Assembly (NCBI GenBank): GCA_900770225.1
Contig: CAAGJU010000184.1
Coordinates: 1-19,413, forward strand
Reading direction: 5' to 3'
From: Lachnospiraceae bacterium
GTDB taxonomy: Bacteria > Bacillota > Clostridia > Lachnospirales > Lachnospiraceae
Length of the DNA stretch: 19,413 bases
Part shown: positions 7,107-14,651 of the stretch, piece after piece
Numbering within the stretch: the stretch's first letter is position 1
Layout: every line of letters begins with the position of its first letter
Notes under the pieces: generated by a model
Database searches by the model: none
What the model saw: only the letters and a program-made list of their open reading frames with translations
What the model was told of the DNA's origin: nothing
Program-made: the position numbers and the translations under genes

Positions 7107-7143
7107 AAAAGGGACCGGCGTATTACACGTCAGTCCCCTTTTT
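7107..7143. terminator. Bidirectional terminator between the gamma-carbonic-anhydrase-like gene and rny
   Basis: AAAAGGGAC (from 7107) pairs with GTCCCCTTTTT (to 7143). The inner stem continues to ACGT with one bulge and one mismatch around a loop ATTAC. A-runs and T-runs on the two sides allow termination on both strands. It lies 44 bases before the rny stop on the opposite strand. Confidence 0.88.
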
Positions 7144-7186
7144 GTTTTCATTTTTTCATTTTCATGCTGCCATGATAAACGGCAGT

Positions 7187-8755
7187 TTATTTTGCGTAAT
7201 CGGAAACGCGGCTCTCTCGAATTACATTTACCTTGATCTGACCCGGATACTGCATCTGATCTTCGATCTTTCTCGCAATATCTCTCGCAAGCAGAACCAT
7301 GTCTGCATCGCTGATCTTTTCGGGTGTGACCATTACCCGTACTTCTCTTCCTGCCTGGATGGCAAAGGATTTCTCTACACCGTCGAACGAATCTGCGATA
7401 TCCTCCAGATCCTTCAGTCTGTTCGTATAGGTCTCAAGTGTCTCACGCCTTGCACCAGGACGTGCTGCGGAAATAGCATCTGCCGCCTGTACCACACAGG
7501 CAATCAGAGATGTCGGTTCCACATCTCCATGATGAGACTCTACTGTATTGATGACGATGGCCGGTTCCTTGTACTTACGGCAGAGATCAGCACCGATCTG
7601 CACGTGTGAACCTTCCACTTCATGGTCAATCGACTTGCCGATATCGTGAAGCAGACCTGCACGCTTCGCCATACGGATATCCAGTCCGATCTCTCCTGCA
7701 AGAAGACCGGAAAGCTGAGAAACCTCAATAGAATGCTTCAGTGCGTTCTGGCCATAGCTTGTTCTGTAAGCCATACGTCCAAGCAGTCTGACAAGCTCCG
7801 GATTTACACCGCGAACGCCTGTCTCCTGCAGCGCAGCTTCGCCTTCTTCGCGCATATGGTTTTCCACTTCTTTGCGCGCCTTTTCCACCGTCTCTTCAAT
7901 GCGGGCCGGATGGATACGTCCATCGACGATCAGTTTCTCAAGGGCAATTCTGGCTACCTCACGGCGTACCGGATCAAAAGATGAAAGAACAACAGCTTCC
8001 GGCGTATCATCAATAATCAGATCTACACCTGTTGCCTGTTCAAGAGCACGAATATTGCGGCCCTCACGGCCGATGATTCTGCCCTTCATCTCCTCACTCG
8101 GCAGCTCAACAACCGAAATGGTTGTCTCTGATGTATAATCGACCGCACATCTCTGGATGGCCGTTACAACGTATTCCTGCGCTGTCTTCTCAGCATCATC
8201 CTTCGCCTTCTGTACGGCTTCTTTGTACATCCTTGCTTCGTCGTCCTTAACATCGTTTTCGACTGACTTTAAGAGAAATTCTTTTGCTTCTTCGGAGGTC
8301 ATACCGGAAATTTTTTCCAGCTCCTGTACGCGTTGGTTTTGTAATTCGTCGAGTCTGACTTCCTTCTTTCGCAATTCTGATTCCTTCGCCGCCATGTCGT
8401 TCTCACGTTTCTCCAGCGAATCGGCTTTCCGATCGACCGACTCCTCTTTAGAGAGAACACGTTTTTCATACTTCTGCAGCTCGGCACGTCTTTCACGGTT
8501 TTCACGTTCCTGCTCATTCTTCAGCTTCAGATTTTCTTCCTTGGCTTCCAGCAGAGCTTCACGTTTCTTTGATTCAGCTGTTTTCAATGCCTCATCAATG
8601 ATATTGCGCGCCTTCTCATCTGCGTCATTCAGTTTGGCTTTGTCTTCTGCCTCTTTTTTAGCAACTGCCGCCCTTCCCGCAATGAGTGCTGTAACAAGTA
8701 TGGCAACGACCACAGCAACGACCGTGACAATCCATGGTATTATTCCCACGTTCAT
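7187..8755 (-). CDS. rny: Ribonuclease Y
   Basis: Membrane-bound endoribonuclease that starts bulk mRNA decay in Bacillota. The 522 residues match the roughly 520 of the family. Residues about 5-28 form the single N-terminal membrane helix. A highly charged coiled coil (about 30-190, rich in Lys/Glu/Arg) follows. The KH RNA-binding domain contains GRIIGREGRNIRALE (225-239). The HD domain contains HSIEVSQLSGLLAGE and the metal-binding HDIGK (370-374), then SHHGD. The start is set by AGGAGG ten bases before the ATG at 8755. An upstream in-frame extension of 22 residues would read through this ribosome site and is rejected. It lies downstream of recA-recX, a common clostridial order, but has its own promoter at 8805-8833. 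Confidence 0.97.
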   Translation of the reverse strand: MNVGIIPWIVTVVAVVVAILVTALIAGRAAVAKKEAEDKAKLNDADEKARNIIDEALKTAESKKREALLEAKEENLKLKNEQERENRERRAELQKYEKRVLSKEESVDRKADSLEKRENDMAAKESELRKKEVRLDELQNQRVQELEKISGMTSEEAKEFLLKSVENDVKDDEARMYKEAVQKAKDDAEKTAQEYVVTAIQRCAVDYTSETTISVVELPSEEMKGRIIGREGRNIRALEQATGVDLIIDDTPEAVVLSSFDPVRREVARIALEKLIVDGRIHPARIEETVEKARKEVENHMREEGEAALQETGVRGVNPELVRLLGRMAYRTSYGQNALKHSIEVSQLSGLLAGEIGLDIRMAKRAGLLHDIGKSIDHEVEGSHVQIGADLCRKYKEPAIVINTVESHHGDVEPTSLIACVVQAADAISAARPGARRETLETYTNRLKDLEDIADSFDGVEKSFAIQAGREVRVMVTPEKISDADMVLLARDIARKIEDQMQYPGQIKVNVIRESRVSDYAK

Positions 8756-8804
8756 TACAGGTGTACCTCCTCGTATTCTGTTGTCATTGTGCAATAACGA
8801 GATT

Positions 8805-8833
8805 ATTCTATACAAATTCAATCAATTTGTCAA
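8805..8833 (-). promoter_or_regulatory. Sigma-A-type promoter for rny
   Basis: On the minus strand TTGACA (complement of 8828-8833) and TAGAAT (complement of 8805-8810) are 17 bases apart. Transcription would start near 8798, about 43 bases before the chosen ATG. This also supports the short start, since the longer reading frame would begin upstream of the transcript. Confidence 0.82.
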
Positions 8834-8850
8834 TGAACTGCACACAACAT

Positions 8851-8872
8851 GCCGAGGATAGGCCGAGGATAA
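8851..8872. repeat. Two 11-bp direct repeats upstream of the rny promoter
   Basis: GCCGAGGATAG (8851-8861) is followed at once by GCCGAGGATAA (8862-8872), then a partial CGAGGGA. It lies in the 126-base gap between the recX stop and the rny -35 box. I found no strong terminator for recX in this gap. Function unknown; it may be chance. Confidence 0.45.
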
Positions 8873-8948
8873 CGAGGGACATGTAAAGCTCCCGGAGAAT
8901 CTGACGGAAAACAGCAGATGTCCATTATGAAGACTGAAAACAGGGCTG

Positions 8949-9506
8949 TCAGTCATCGGTCGGCGCAGCGTCCTGAAACCTGTGGATTCCCTTCCAGATA
9001 CCGGAAGCGCCGAATCCTTTTCTGGCAAGAAATGCGTATACTCTGCGCAGTTCCCTGTCATCAAACACGTGCGGATCACCGGCTTTTCTGCAGATGAGCG
9101 AATAGATCACGTCATCCTCTTCATAGGGATTCTCGCAGAATACATCTTCGATCGTCGCCTCATCCACACCTTTTTCTTCGAGCTCGCTCCTGATGCGGTC
9201 TGCGCTTTTCTTTTCGCGCATGGAGAAGAGATAATTCTCAGCATACCGTCTGTCATTCAGATACCCGAAGGAACTGCAGTAAGCAATCGCAGCTTCCGTC
9301 TGATCCGGCGAGTATCCGTCTCCGGTCAGACGCTCCTGCATCTCATGCACGGTCATCATATGATAGGTAAGAAGCTTCAGTGCACGTGCTTCTGCCTGAC
9401 GAACCGTCTTTTCTTCTGCCGCAGGATCATCCGACCGGTTCACAGAATCCGCATCCTGATATCCCGTTTTCTTTGTTCCCCTGCGGTACTTTCCATAATC
9501 ACGCAT
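8949..9506 (-). CDS. recX: Regulatory protein RecX
   Basis: Small helical-repeat protein known to modulate RecA by binding its filaments. The 185 residues include the typical RecX motifs: ARALKLLTYHMMTVHEM (40-56), an Arg-Leu segment, GYLNDRRYAENYL (81-93), and a third repeat near FDDRELRRVYAFLARKGF. The first 30 residues are charged and less conserved. The ATG overlaps the end of recA by 8 bases (ATGCGTGA), and a weak AGAGG lies inside the last recA codons, so translation is probably coupled. It shares the LexA-controlled recA promoter. Confidence 0.93.
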   Translation of the reverse strand: MRDYGKYRRGTKKTGYQDADSVNRSDDPAAEEKTVRQAEARALKLLTYHMMTVHEMQERLTGDGYSPDQTEAAIAYCSSFGYLNDRRYAENYLFSMREKKSADRIRSELEEKGVDEATIEDVFCENPYEEDDVIYSLICRKAGDPHVFDDRELRRVYAFLARKGFGASGIWKGIHRFQDAAPTDD

Positions 9507-10584
9507 GGTCCTCTGCCATCAGATCCTTCTCCGGATCCTCCGATGTCTCCTCCGGTTTTACGGATCCCGCGGGAACCTGTGCTGACTCCGGCAGACCGTA
9601 AGCAGCACGCACTTTATTCTCTACTTCAGCCATCACGGACGGATTCTCCGCAAGATAGATCTTGGCGTTCTCACGGCCCTGCCCGATCTTCTCTCCGAGA
9701 TAGGCGAACCATGCGCCGCTCTTCTGGATAATCCCCAGATTCACAGCGAGATCAAGAATATCACCCTCTCTGGAGATTCCCTTTCCGAACATGATATCAA
9801 ACTCTGCCTGCTTGAACGGCGGTGCCACTTTATTCTTCACAACCTTTACGCGGGTGTGGTTGCCGATCACTTCACCGCCCTGCTTGAGAGACTCCGTTCT
9901 GCGGACATCCAGCCGTACAGATGCGTAGAACTTAAGTGCACGTCCTCCGGTCGTTGTCTCCGGATTTCCGAACATGACACCGACCTTTTCACGGAGCTGG
10001 TTGATGAATACGACAACACAGTTCGTCTTGCTGATAATGGCCGTGAGCTTCCGGCATGCCTGCGACATCATGCGCGCCTGCAGACCCACATGAGAATCTC
10101 CCATCTCTCCGTCGATCTCGGCCTTCGGTACCAGCGCGGCAACCGAGTCCACAATAATAATATCCACGGCTCCGGAACGCACCATGGTCTCCGTGATCTC
10201 CAGCGCCTGCTCACCGGAATCCGGCTGAGAAATGTAAAGGTTGTCAATATCTACACCGATGTTCTTGGCATACACAGGATCAAGCGCATGCTCGGCATCG
10301 ATAAATCCGGCAATGCCGCCTCTCTTCTGAACCTCAGCCACCATGTGCAGAGCCACCGTCGTCTTACCTGAAGACTCCGGTCCGTAAATCTCCACAATTC
10401 TTCCGCGGGGAATACCACCGACGCCAAGAGCAATATCCAGGCTGAGCGAACCGGTGGGAATAGCCTCCACATTCAGTGCGTTTGCCTGCTCTCCGAGTTT
10501 CATAATCGCTCCCTTGCCGAACTCCTTCTGAATCTGTCCGACAGCAGCATCGAGCGCTTTCTGCTTCTCATCACTCACAGCCAT
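9499..10584 (-). CDS. recA: Recombinase RecA
   Basis: DNA strand-exchange ATPase and SOS co-protease, here 361 residues. Walker A is GPESSGKTT (68-76). Walker B is the IIIVDSVAAL segment, and the MAW region is VNQ-like FINQLREKVGVMFGNPETTTGG, which includes loop L2. The C-terminal tail is acidic (EETSEDPEKDLMAEDHA), as usual. The start at 10584 (MAVSDEK) has AAGGAGG nine bases upstream. An ATG three codons earlier directly touches that site and is rejected. It overlaps recX by 8 bases. The promoter and LexA box sit immediately upstream, so SOS induction is expected. Confidence 0.98.
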   Translation of the reverse strand: MAVSDEKQKALDAAVGQIQKEFGKGAIMKLGEQANALNVEAIPTGSLSLDIALGVGGIPRGRIVEIYGPESSGKTTVALHMVAEVQKRGGIAGFIDAEHALDPVYAKNIGVDIDNLYISQPDSGEQALEITETMVRSGAVDIIIVDSVAALVPKAEIDGEMGDSHVGLQARMMSQACRKLTAIISKTNCVVVFINQLREKVGVMFGNPETTTGGRALKFYASVRLDVRRTESLKQGGEVIGNHTRVKVVKNKVAPPFKQAEFDIMFGKGISREGDILDLAVNLGIIQKSGAWFAYLGEKIGQGRENAKIYLAENPSVMAEVENKVRAAYGLPESAQVPAGSVKPEETSEDPEKDLMAEDHA

Positions 10585-10607
10585 AAACTGCATCCTCCTT
10601 CATAAAT

Positions 10608-10621
10608 CGAACATTCGTTCG
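10608..10621. promoter_or_regulatory. LexA (DinR) SOS box at recA
   Basis: CGAACATTCGTTCG is a match to the Gram-positive LexA box CGAAC-N4-GTTCG. It lies about 7-20 bases downstream of the predicted transcription start and 24 bases before the recA ATG, so a bound repressor would block recA-recX transcription. Confidence 0.93.
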
Positions 10622-10634
10622 TATCGCTACGTTT

Positions 10635-10663
10635 ATACTACACGTTCCGGCCATTTCTGTCAA
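10635..10663 (-). promoter_or_regulatory. recA-recX promoter
   Basis: On the minus strand a perfect TTGACA (complement of 10658-10663) is 17 bases from TAGTAT (complement of 10635-10640, 4 of 6 matches). The LexA box begins 14 bases beyond the -10 box. Confidence 0.75.
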
Positions 10664-10690
10664 ATACATTCTCGCAAAATCTCTGCTCAC

Positions 10691-10724
10691 TGACCGCTGT
10701 GTCAAGGATGGGTGGGAGCGGTCA
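10691..10724. repeat. Perfect 8-bp inverted repeat upstream of the recA promoter
   Basis: TGACCGCT (10691-10698) and AGCGGTCA (10717-10724) are separated by 18 bases, with the nearer arm 28 bases upstream of the recA -35 box. It could be a bipartite operator or a weak RNA hairpin. Nothing else coding is seen in 10664-10889. Confidence 0.45.
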
Positions 10725-10889
10725 GCCCGCTTTGATCTGGTCATTATGGTAACATGCGTTTTCACCGTACTTCAACCGCAGATTACCGCCAAATGAGACT
10801 GAATACACCTGCCCACACCATTTTTCCGCGATCCGTCCCGCTCTACGTAAGCACTTCAGATATAAGAGATTTTTCACAGAGTCTGCGGA

Positions 10890-10970
10890 CAGCAAACAGC
10901 TTCCACAGATGATCGGCGAACAGAAAAACGTGCAGTGAGCCGGTCGCTGTGGAAGCTGTTGCTGATTTTT
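10890..10970 (+). other. Long imperfect hairpin followed by ATTTTT, between recA and glgA
   Basis: CAGCAAACAGCTTCCACAG (10890-10908) pairs with 10947-10964 with one bulged base. After a small internal loop, GATCGGC (10911-10917) pairs with GCCGGTC (10939-10945). This makes about 25 pairs around a 21-base loop. On the plus strand it is followed by ATTTTT (10965-10970), which resembles a terminator or the 3' end of a small RNA, but no plus-strand gene or promoter was found. On the minus strand it lies just after the glgA terminator. Confidence 0.5.
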
Positions 10971-10972
10971 GC

Positions 10973-11011
10973 AGAAAAGAAGAACGGAGACAGATAACCC
11001 TGTCCCCGTCC
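10973..11011 (-). terminator. Intrinsic terminator of the glgA transcript
   Basis: On the minus strand arms 11000-11011 and 10982-10993 form a 12-bp stem (GGACGGGGACAG with CTGTCTCCGTTC, two G-U) with a 6-base loop, followed by TTCTTTTCTG. It lies 21 bases after the glgA stop. The U-tract is interrupted by one C. Confidence 0.75.
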
Positions 11012-11032
11012 TGCATACTTAGAGCTAGCTGT

Positions 11033-12475
11033 TCATCCGATCAGCCAGTCATAAAGCTCCTGATATTCAAGTGCCGATCTGTGCCAGGAGAAATCCGCTG
11101 CCATCCCCCGGTCAATGATCTTGTTCCACTCGCGCTTTCTGTCGTAGAAGATGCGCTCCGCGTACCGGATCGTACCCAGCATCTCATGCGCATTGTAATT
11201 CTTGAAAGAGAAGCCCGTGCCGGTATTCTCATACTCATTATACGGCTCAACCGTATCCTTCAGGCCGCCCGTCTCACGGACGATCGGTACTGTTCCGTAC
11301 CGCAGCGCCATGAGCTGTGAAAGTCCGCACGGCTCGAAGAGAGATGGCATGAGAAACGCATCCGAAGAAGCATACACTTTTTTCGAAAGCTTGCCGGAAT
11401 AGTAGATATTCGCCGAAACCTTCTTATCATACTTCCAGGCAAAATGCCGGAACATATTCTCGTACTTCGGATCGCCGGTGCCGAGAACGACCAGCTGAAC
11501 CGCATCCTGACAGATCTCATCCATCATGTAGGCGATGAGATCGAAGCCCTTCTGGTCCGTCAGTCTGGACACGATGCCGATCATCATGACCTTCGGATCC
11601 TGCTCGAGTCCGAGCTCCTCCTGCAGCGCCAGTTTGTTTTTCACCTTTTCCTTGCGGAAATTTTTCGCGTTGTACGGCTGAACGATGTCGGTGTCCGTCT
11701 CCGGATCATATTCGCTGTAGTCGATGCCGTTGACGATGCCGCGGAGATCATGCTCTCTTGCCCTGAGAAGACCGTCGAGACCCTCGCCGTAGAACGGCGT
11801 CTTGATCTCTTCCGCGTAGGTTTTGCTCACGGTCGTGATCGCATCCGCGTAGACCAGTCCGCCCTTCAGGAAATTACCGTCCTTCTGAAATTCCAGCTTG
11901 TCAGGCGTAAAATAATAATCGGAAAGGCCGGTGATATTTTTCATCGTCTGCACATCCCACACGCCCTGAAATTTCAGGTTGTGGATCGTCATTACGCTCT
12001 TGATCCCGCGGTAAAATTCGCCGCCGGCGAAGCGCTCGTGCAGATACACGGGGATCAGTCCGGTCTGCCAGTCGTGGCAGTGAATGACGTCGGGACGGAA
12101 ATCGATGACCGGCAGGATGGAGAGAACCGCCTTGCAGAAGAAAGCGAATTTCTCGAGATCCCACGGCATACCCGCATAAATCTGATCACCGGAGAAATGT
12201 TCCTCGTTGTCGATGAAATAATATGTGATGCCCTCGTACTCCATCCGGAAGACACCCACGTACTGCTGTCTCCAGTTCAGATCCATGTAAAAATTCGTCA
12301 CATACTGCATCTGACTGCTGTATTTCTCATCGATGACACGGTACTTCGGAATGACAACCCTGCAGTCAAAATACTGTTTGTCAAGGCTCTTCGGCAGAGA
12401 GCCGACTACGTCGGCAAGTCCGCCGGTCTTCACAAAGGGAACGCATTCCGAAGCCGCGAATAATATTTTTTTCAT
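11033..12475 (-). CDS. glgA: Glycogen (starch) synthase, GT5 family
   Basis: Transfers glucose from ADP-glucose to the non-reducing end of glycogen in the cytosol. The 480 residues match bacterial GlgA. The N-terminal GT5 domain begins with the ADP-glucose-binding KTGGL (16-20) and has HCHDWQTGL (132-140) and TIHNLKFQG (163-171). The GT1-like domain has VSRLTDQKG (302-310, with Arg304 and Lys309) and SLFEPCGLSQ (378-387, with the conserved Glu381). VNGID (248-252) marks the inter-domain region. The upstream AGAGAG site is weak. It starts 91 bases after the ptsI stop with no terminator between, so it may be co-transcribed with the PTS genes. Other glycogen genes are not in this window. Confidence 0.96.
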   Translation of the reverse strand: MKKILFAASECVPFVKTGGLADVVGSLPKSLDKQYFDCRVVIPKYRVIDEKYSSQMQYVTNFYMDLNWRQQYVGVFRMEYEGITYYFIDNEEHFSGDQIYAGMPWDLEKFAFFCKAVLSILPVIDFRPDVIHCHDWQTGLIPVYLHERFAGGEFYRGIKSVMTIHNLKFQGVWDVQTMKNITGLSDYYFTPDKLEFQKDGNFLKGGLVYADAITTVSKTYAEEIKTPFYGEGLDGLLRAREHDLRGIVNGIDYSEYDPETDTDIVQPYNAKNFRKEKVKNKLALQEELGLEQDPKVMMIGIVSRLTDQKGFDLIAYMMDEICQDAVQLVVLGTGDPKYENMFRHFAWKYDKKVSANIYYSGKLSKKVYASSDAFLMPSLFEPCGLSQLMALRYGTVPIVRETGGLKDTVEPYNEYENTGTGFSFKNYNAHEMLGTIRYAERIFYDRKREWNKIIDRGMAADFSWHRSALEYQELYDWLIG

Positions 12476-12566
12476 AGCATTATCTCTCTTTCGGCCGTTT
12501 TTCCAGATGTTTTCTTACATGATGATACTTCCCGGCCAGTGAAAATACAAGTCTGTCAGCGTGCTG

Positions 12567-14195
12567 TCAGACGCGCTTCGCATGACTTTTACGAATCGCC
12601 TCGCGAACCGGAAGCACCATGGCAGGAGAAACCGAGAGCTCATCCACGCCCATCTGAATAAACGTCTCTGTCAGCGTCGTATCGGCACCGAGCTCTCCGC
12701 AGATGCCTACCCATGCGCCGCCCTTGTGACCATTTTCGATCGTTGTCTGGATCAGACGCAGAATCGCCGGATGATGCGGCTGATAGAAAGCATCCAGCTT
12801 GTCGTTCTGACGGTCCATGGCCAGTGTGTACTGAGTGAGATCATTCGTTCCGATACTGAAGAAATCGACCTCCGGTGCGAGAACGTCGGTCATGATAGCC
12901 GCTGCGGGTGTCTCGATCATAATACCCTGCTGAATATCTTTTTTATAGGGTACGCCGGCGTCGTCCAGTTCCTTTTTCACACTGTCCGCGATCTCCCTGA
13001 TCTGCCGGATCTCCTCCATTGATGTGATCATCGGATACATGATGGCGATATTGCCAAAAGCACTGGCACGGAACAGCGCGCGGAGCTGCGTCCGGAAGAT
13101 TTCCGGTCTCGTCAGGCAGATACGGATCGCACGGAAACCGAGCGCCGGATTGGCCTCCGGTTCCAGATGCAGATAGTCGGCCTTCTTGTCGGCGCCGATA
13201 TCCAGCGTACGGATGACAACCAGGCGTCCCGCCATGGTCTCAGCGACCTGCTTATATGCCTGGAACTGCTCTTCCTCCGTAGGAAGCTCGTCCCTGCCGA
13301 TGTAAAGAAATTCGCTGCGGAACAGGCCGATGCCGCCCGCATCGTTCTGCAGCACGGATACGAGATCCTTCGGGCCGCCGATATTGGCGTACAGGTTGAT
13401 CTCCCGTCCGTCGAGCGTCACATTCGGTTTTCCCTTCAGCTCCTGCAGCAGTCTTCTCTGCTCCAGATCCTGGTCAAGCTTCTTCTGCTCCTCCGCAAGC
13501 GTACTTGCTTCCGGATCCAGATAGAGTGTTCCGGTATGTCCGTCCACGATCGCCATCTGACCGTCCCAGGAGGGATCCACCGGAATATTGATCAGCGCCG
13601 GAATGTTCATCGTTCTGGCCAGTATCGCCGTATGAGAATTCGATGATCCGTAGCGTGTGACAAAAGCAATGACCTTGTCTTTATCCAGCTGAACTGTCTC
13701 AGAGGGCATCAGGTCGTCCGCCGCAATGATGACCGGCTGATCAAACACAGTCTTGTCTTCCCGTCCGGAGAGCACCTTGACCAGTCTCTCCGCAATATCC
13801 TTCATATCCGCCGAACGCGCCTTGAAGTAGTCGTCGTCCATCTCGGCGAACATTTTTGAGAAGTTTTCACCCGTCACGGCTGCGGCGTATTCCGCATTTA
13901 CCTTCTGCGATTCGATCATATTATGGATGGAATCGTTGAAATCGTCATCCTGCAGCAGCATGGCATGCACGTTAAAAATTTCCGCGTTATCCTTGCCGAC
14001 CTTTTTGACAGCGTCTTCATAAAGCTCTCCCAGATCGGCGATTGCTTTTTCCTTCGCTGCCTCATAGCGTCTGACCTCGGCATCCGTATCTTCGATCTTC
14101 TCGCGTTTGACAGGCTGTTCCTTCTTGCCGTAGATCATGATCCTGCCAATTGCCACGCCTTTGAAAATCGACTTGCCGGTGTATTTTTCTTCCAT
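12567..14195 (-). CDS. ptsI: PTS enzyme I (phosphoenolpyruvate--protein phosphotransferase)
   Basis: Takes phosphate from PEP onto a histidine and passes it to HPr, the first step for all PTS sugars. The 542 residues are slightly short but complete. The phospho-His is His188 in YGSSNSHTAILART; many EI proteins read GGRTSH here, and the His itself is present. The HPr-binding helical part is about 30-140. The PEP-binding barrel has GIGLFRSEFLY (288-298), EANPALGFRAIR (347-358), IMIETPAA, GTNDLTQYTLAMDR (449-462) and the catalytic Cys499 in GICGELG. AAGGAG lies eight bases before the ATG. It follows ptsH after 40 bases, the classic order. Confidence 0.97.
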   Translation of the reverse strand: MEEKYTGKSIFKGVAIGRIMIYGKKEQPVKREKIEDTDAEVRRYEAAKEKAIADLGELYEDAVKKVGKDNAEIFNVHAMLLQDDDFNDSIHNMIESQKVNAEYAAAVTGENFSKMFAEMDDDYFKARSADMKDIAERLVKVLSGREDKTVFDQPVIIAADDLMPSETVQLDKDKVIAFVTRYGSSNSHTAILARTMNIPALINIPVDPSWDGQMAIVDGHTGTLYLDPEASTLAEEQKKLDQDLEQRRLLQELKGKPNVTLDGREINLYANIGGPKDLVSVLQNDAGGIGLFRSEFLYIGRDELPTEEEQFQAYKQVAETMAGRLVVIRTLDIGADKKADYLHLEPEANPALGFRAIRICLTRPEIFRTQLRALFRASAFGNIAIMYPMITSMEEIRQIREIADSVKKELDDAGVPYKKDIQQGIMIETPAAAIMTDVLAPEVDFFSIGTNDLTQYTLAMDRQNDKLDAFYQPHHPAILRLIQTTIENGHKGGAWVGICGELGADTTLTETFIQMGVDELSVSPAMVLPVREAIRKSHAKRV

Positions 14196-14235
14196 GGAAA
14201 CAGCTCCTTTGTCATAAGGTCTCTTAAGCTGTACG

Positions 14236-14496
14236 TTACAGATTGGCTTTCAGATAATTCTCGATAGCTGTTGCGGCAGTGTCTTCATCATCACCTTCCA
14301 CAGTTACCGTGATCTCTTCACCCTGCTTCACACCAAGGCCCATCAGCTGGATCAGCTTGCCGGCCGGCGCGCTCTTTCCCGCCGCGTTGGTGATCGTGAT
14401 CTTCGAAGCGTACTTCTTTACCTCAGCCACCAGATTTCCCGCAGGACGTGCGTGAATACCAACCGGATCCGTGATCATATACTTAAATGTCTTCAT
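14236..14496 (-). CDS. ptsH: HPr phosphocarrier protein lacking the regulatory serine
   Basis: Small soluble carrier that relays phosphate from EI to the EIIA domain of sugar permeases. Its 86 residues are the normal length. The active-site His15 is in GIHARPAG, as in all HPr. In the second signature region GKSAPAGKLIQLMGLGVKQG (40-59), aligning with E. coli and B. subtilis HPr puts Lys47 at the place of Ser46. That Ser is the residue which HPr kinase phosphorylates to signal catabolite repression in Bacillota. The transport role should be intact while the signalling role looks absent. The AGGAGG site before the ATG is strong. No convincing -35 box lies in the 155-base gap after the GH32 gene (only AT-rich TATATAAATAAT), so read-through from scrA is possible. 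Confidence 0.94.
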   Translation of the reverse strand: MKTFKYMITDPVGIHARPAGNLVAEVKKYASKITITNAAGKSAPAGKLIQLMGLGVKQGEEITVTVEGDDEDTAATAIENYLKANL

Positions 14497-14557
14497 CTTT
14501 TTTCCTCCTGAATTTTATTATTTATATAGCTGAAAAATAAACATGCGGGCCGTAATG

Positions 14558-14623
14558 CATCGGAACCTCTCCTCAACGCAGGCTGCCAAACATCGAAGCC
14601 TCTCCTCAATGCAGGCTGCGAAG
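14558..14623. repeat. Two 33-bp tandem repeats between the GH32 gene and ptsH
   Basis: Units 14558-14590 and 14591-14623 differ at five positions and share CCTCTCCTCAA and GCAGGCTGC. A third unit starts (CATCC at 14624) but decays at once. They lie in the likely 5' leader of ptsH, or the 3' end of the scr message. I see no strong hairpin within one unit. Confidence 0.8.
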
Positions 14624-14651
14624 CATCCGGCGGGCATGGTGGTGCACATGT

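Noticed and set aside
8756..8821. A 22-residue N-terminal extension of RNase Y
   Set aside because: It would start upstream of the mapped -10 box and run through the AGGAGG site. The family length fits the shorter start.
8157..8861. A 234-residue Ser/Phe/Ala-rich plus-strand frame
   Set aside because: Antisense of the Glu/Lys-rich coiled coil of RNase Y, which gives Ser/Phe-rich translations on the other strand.
11444..12463. A 339-residue plus-strand open frame
   Set aside because: Antisense shadow of glgA; its composition (Asp/Val/Leu/His-rich) is typical of reverse-complement coding DNA.
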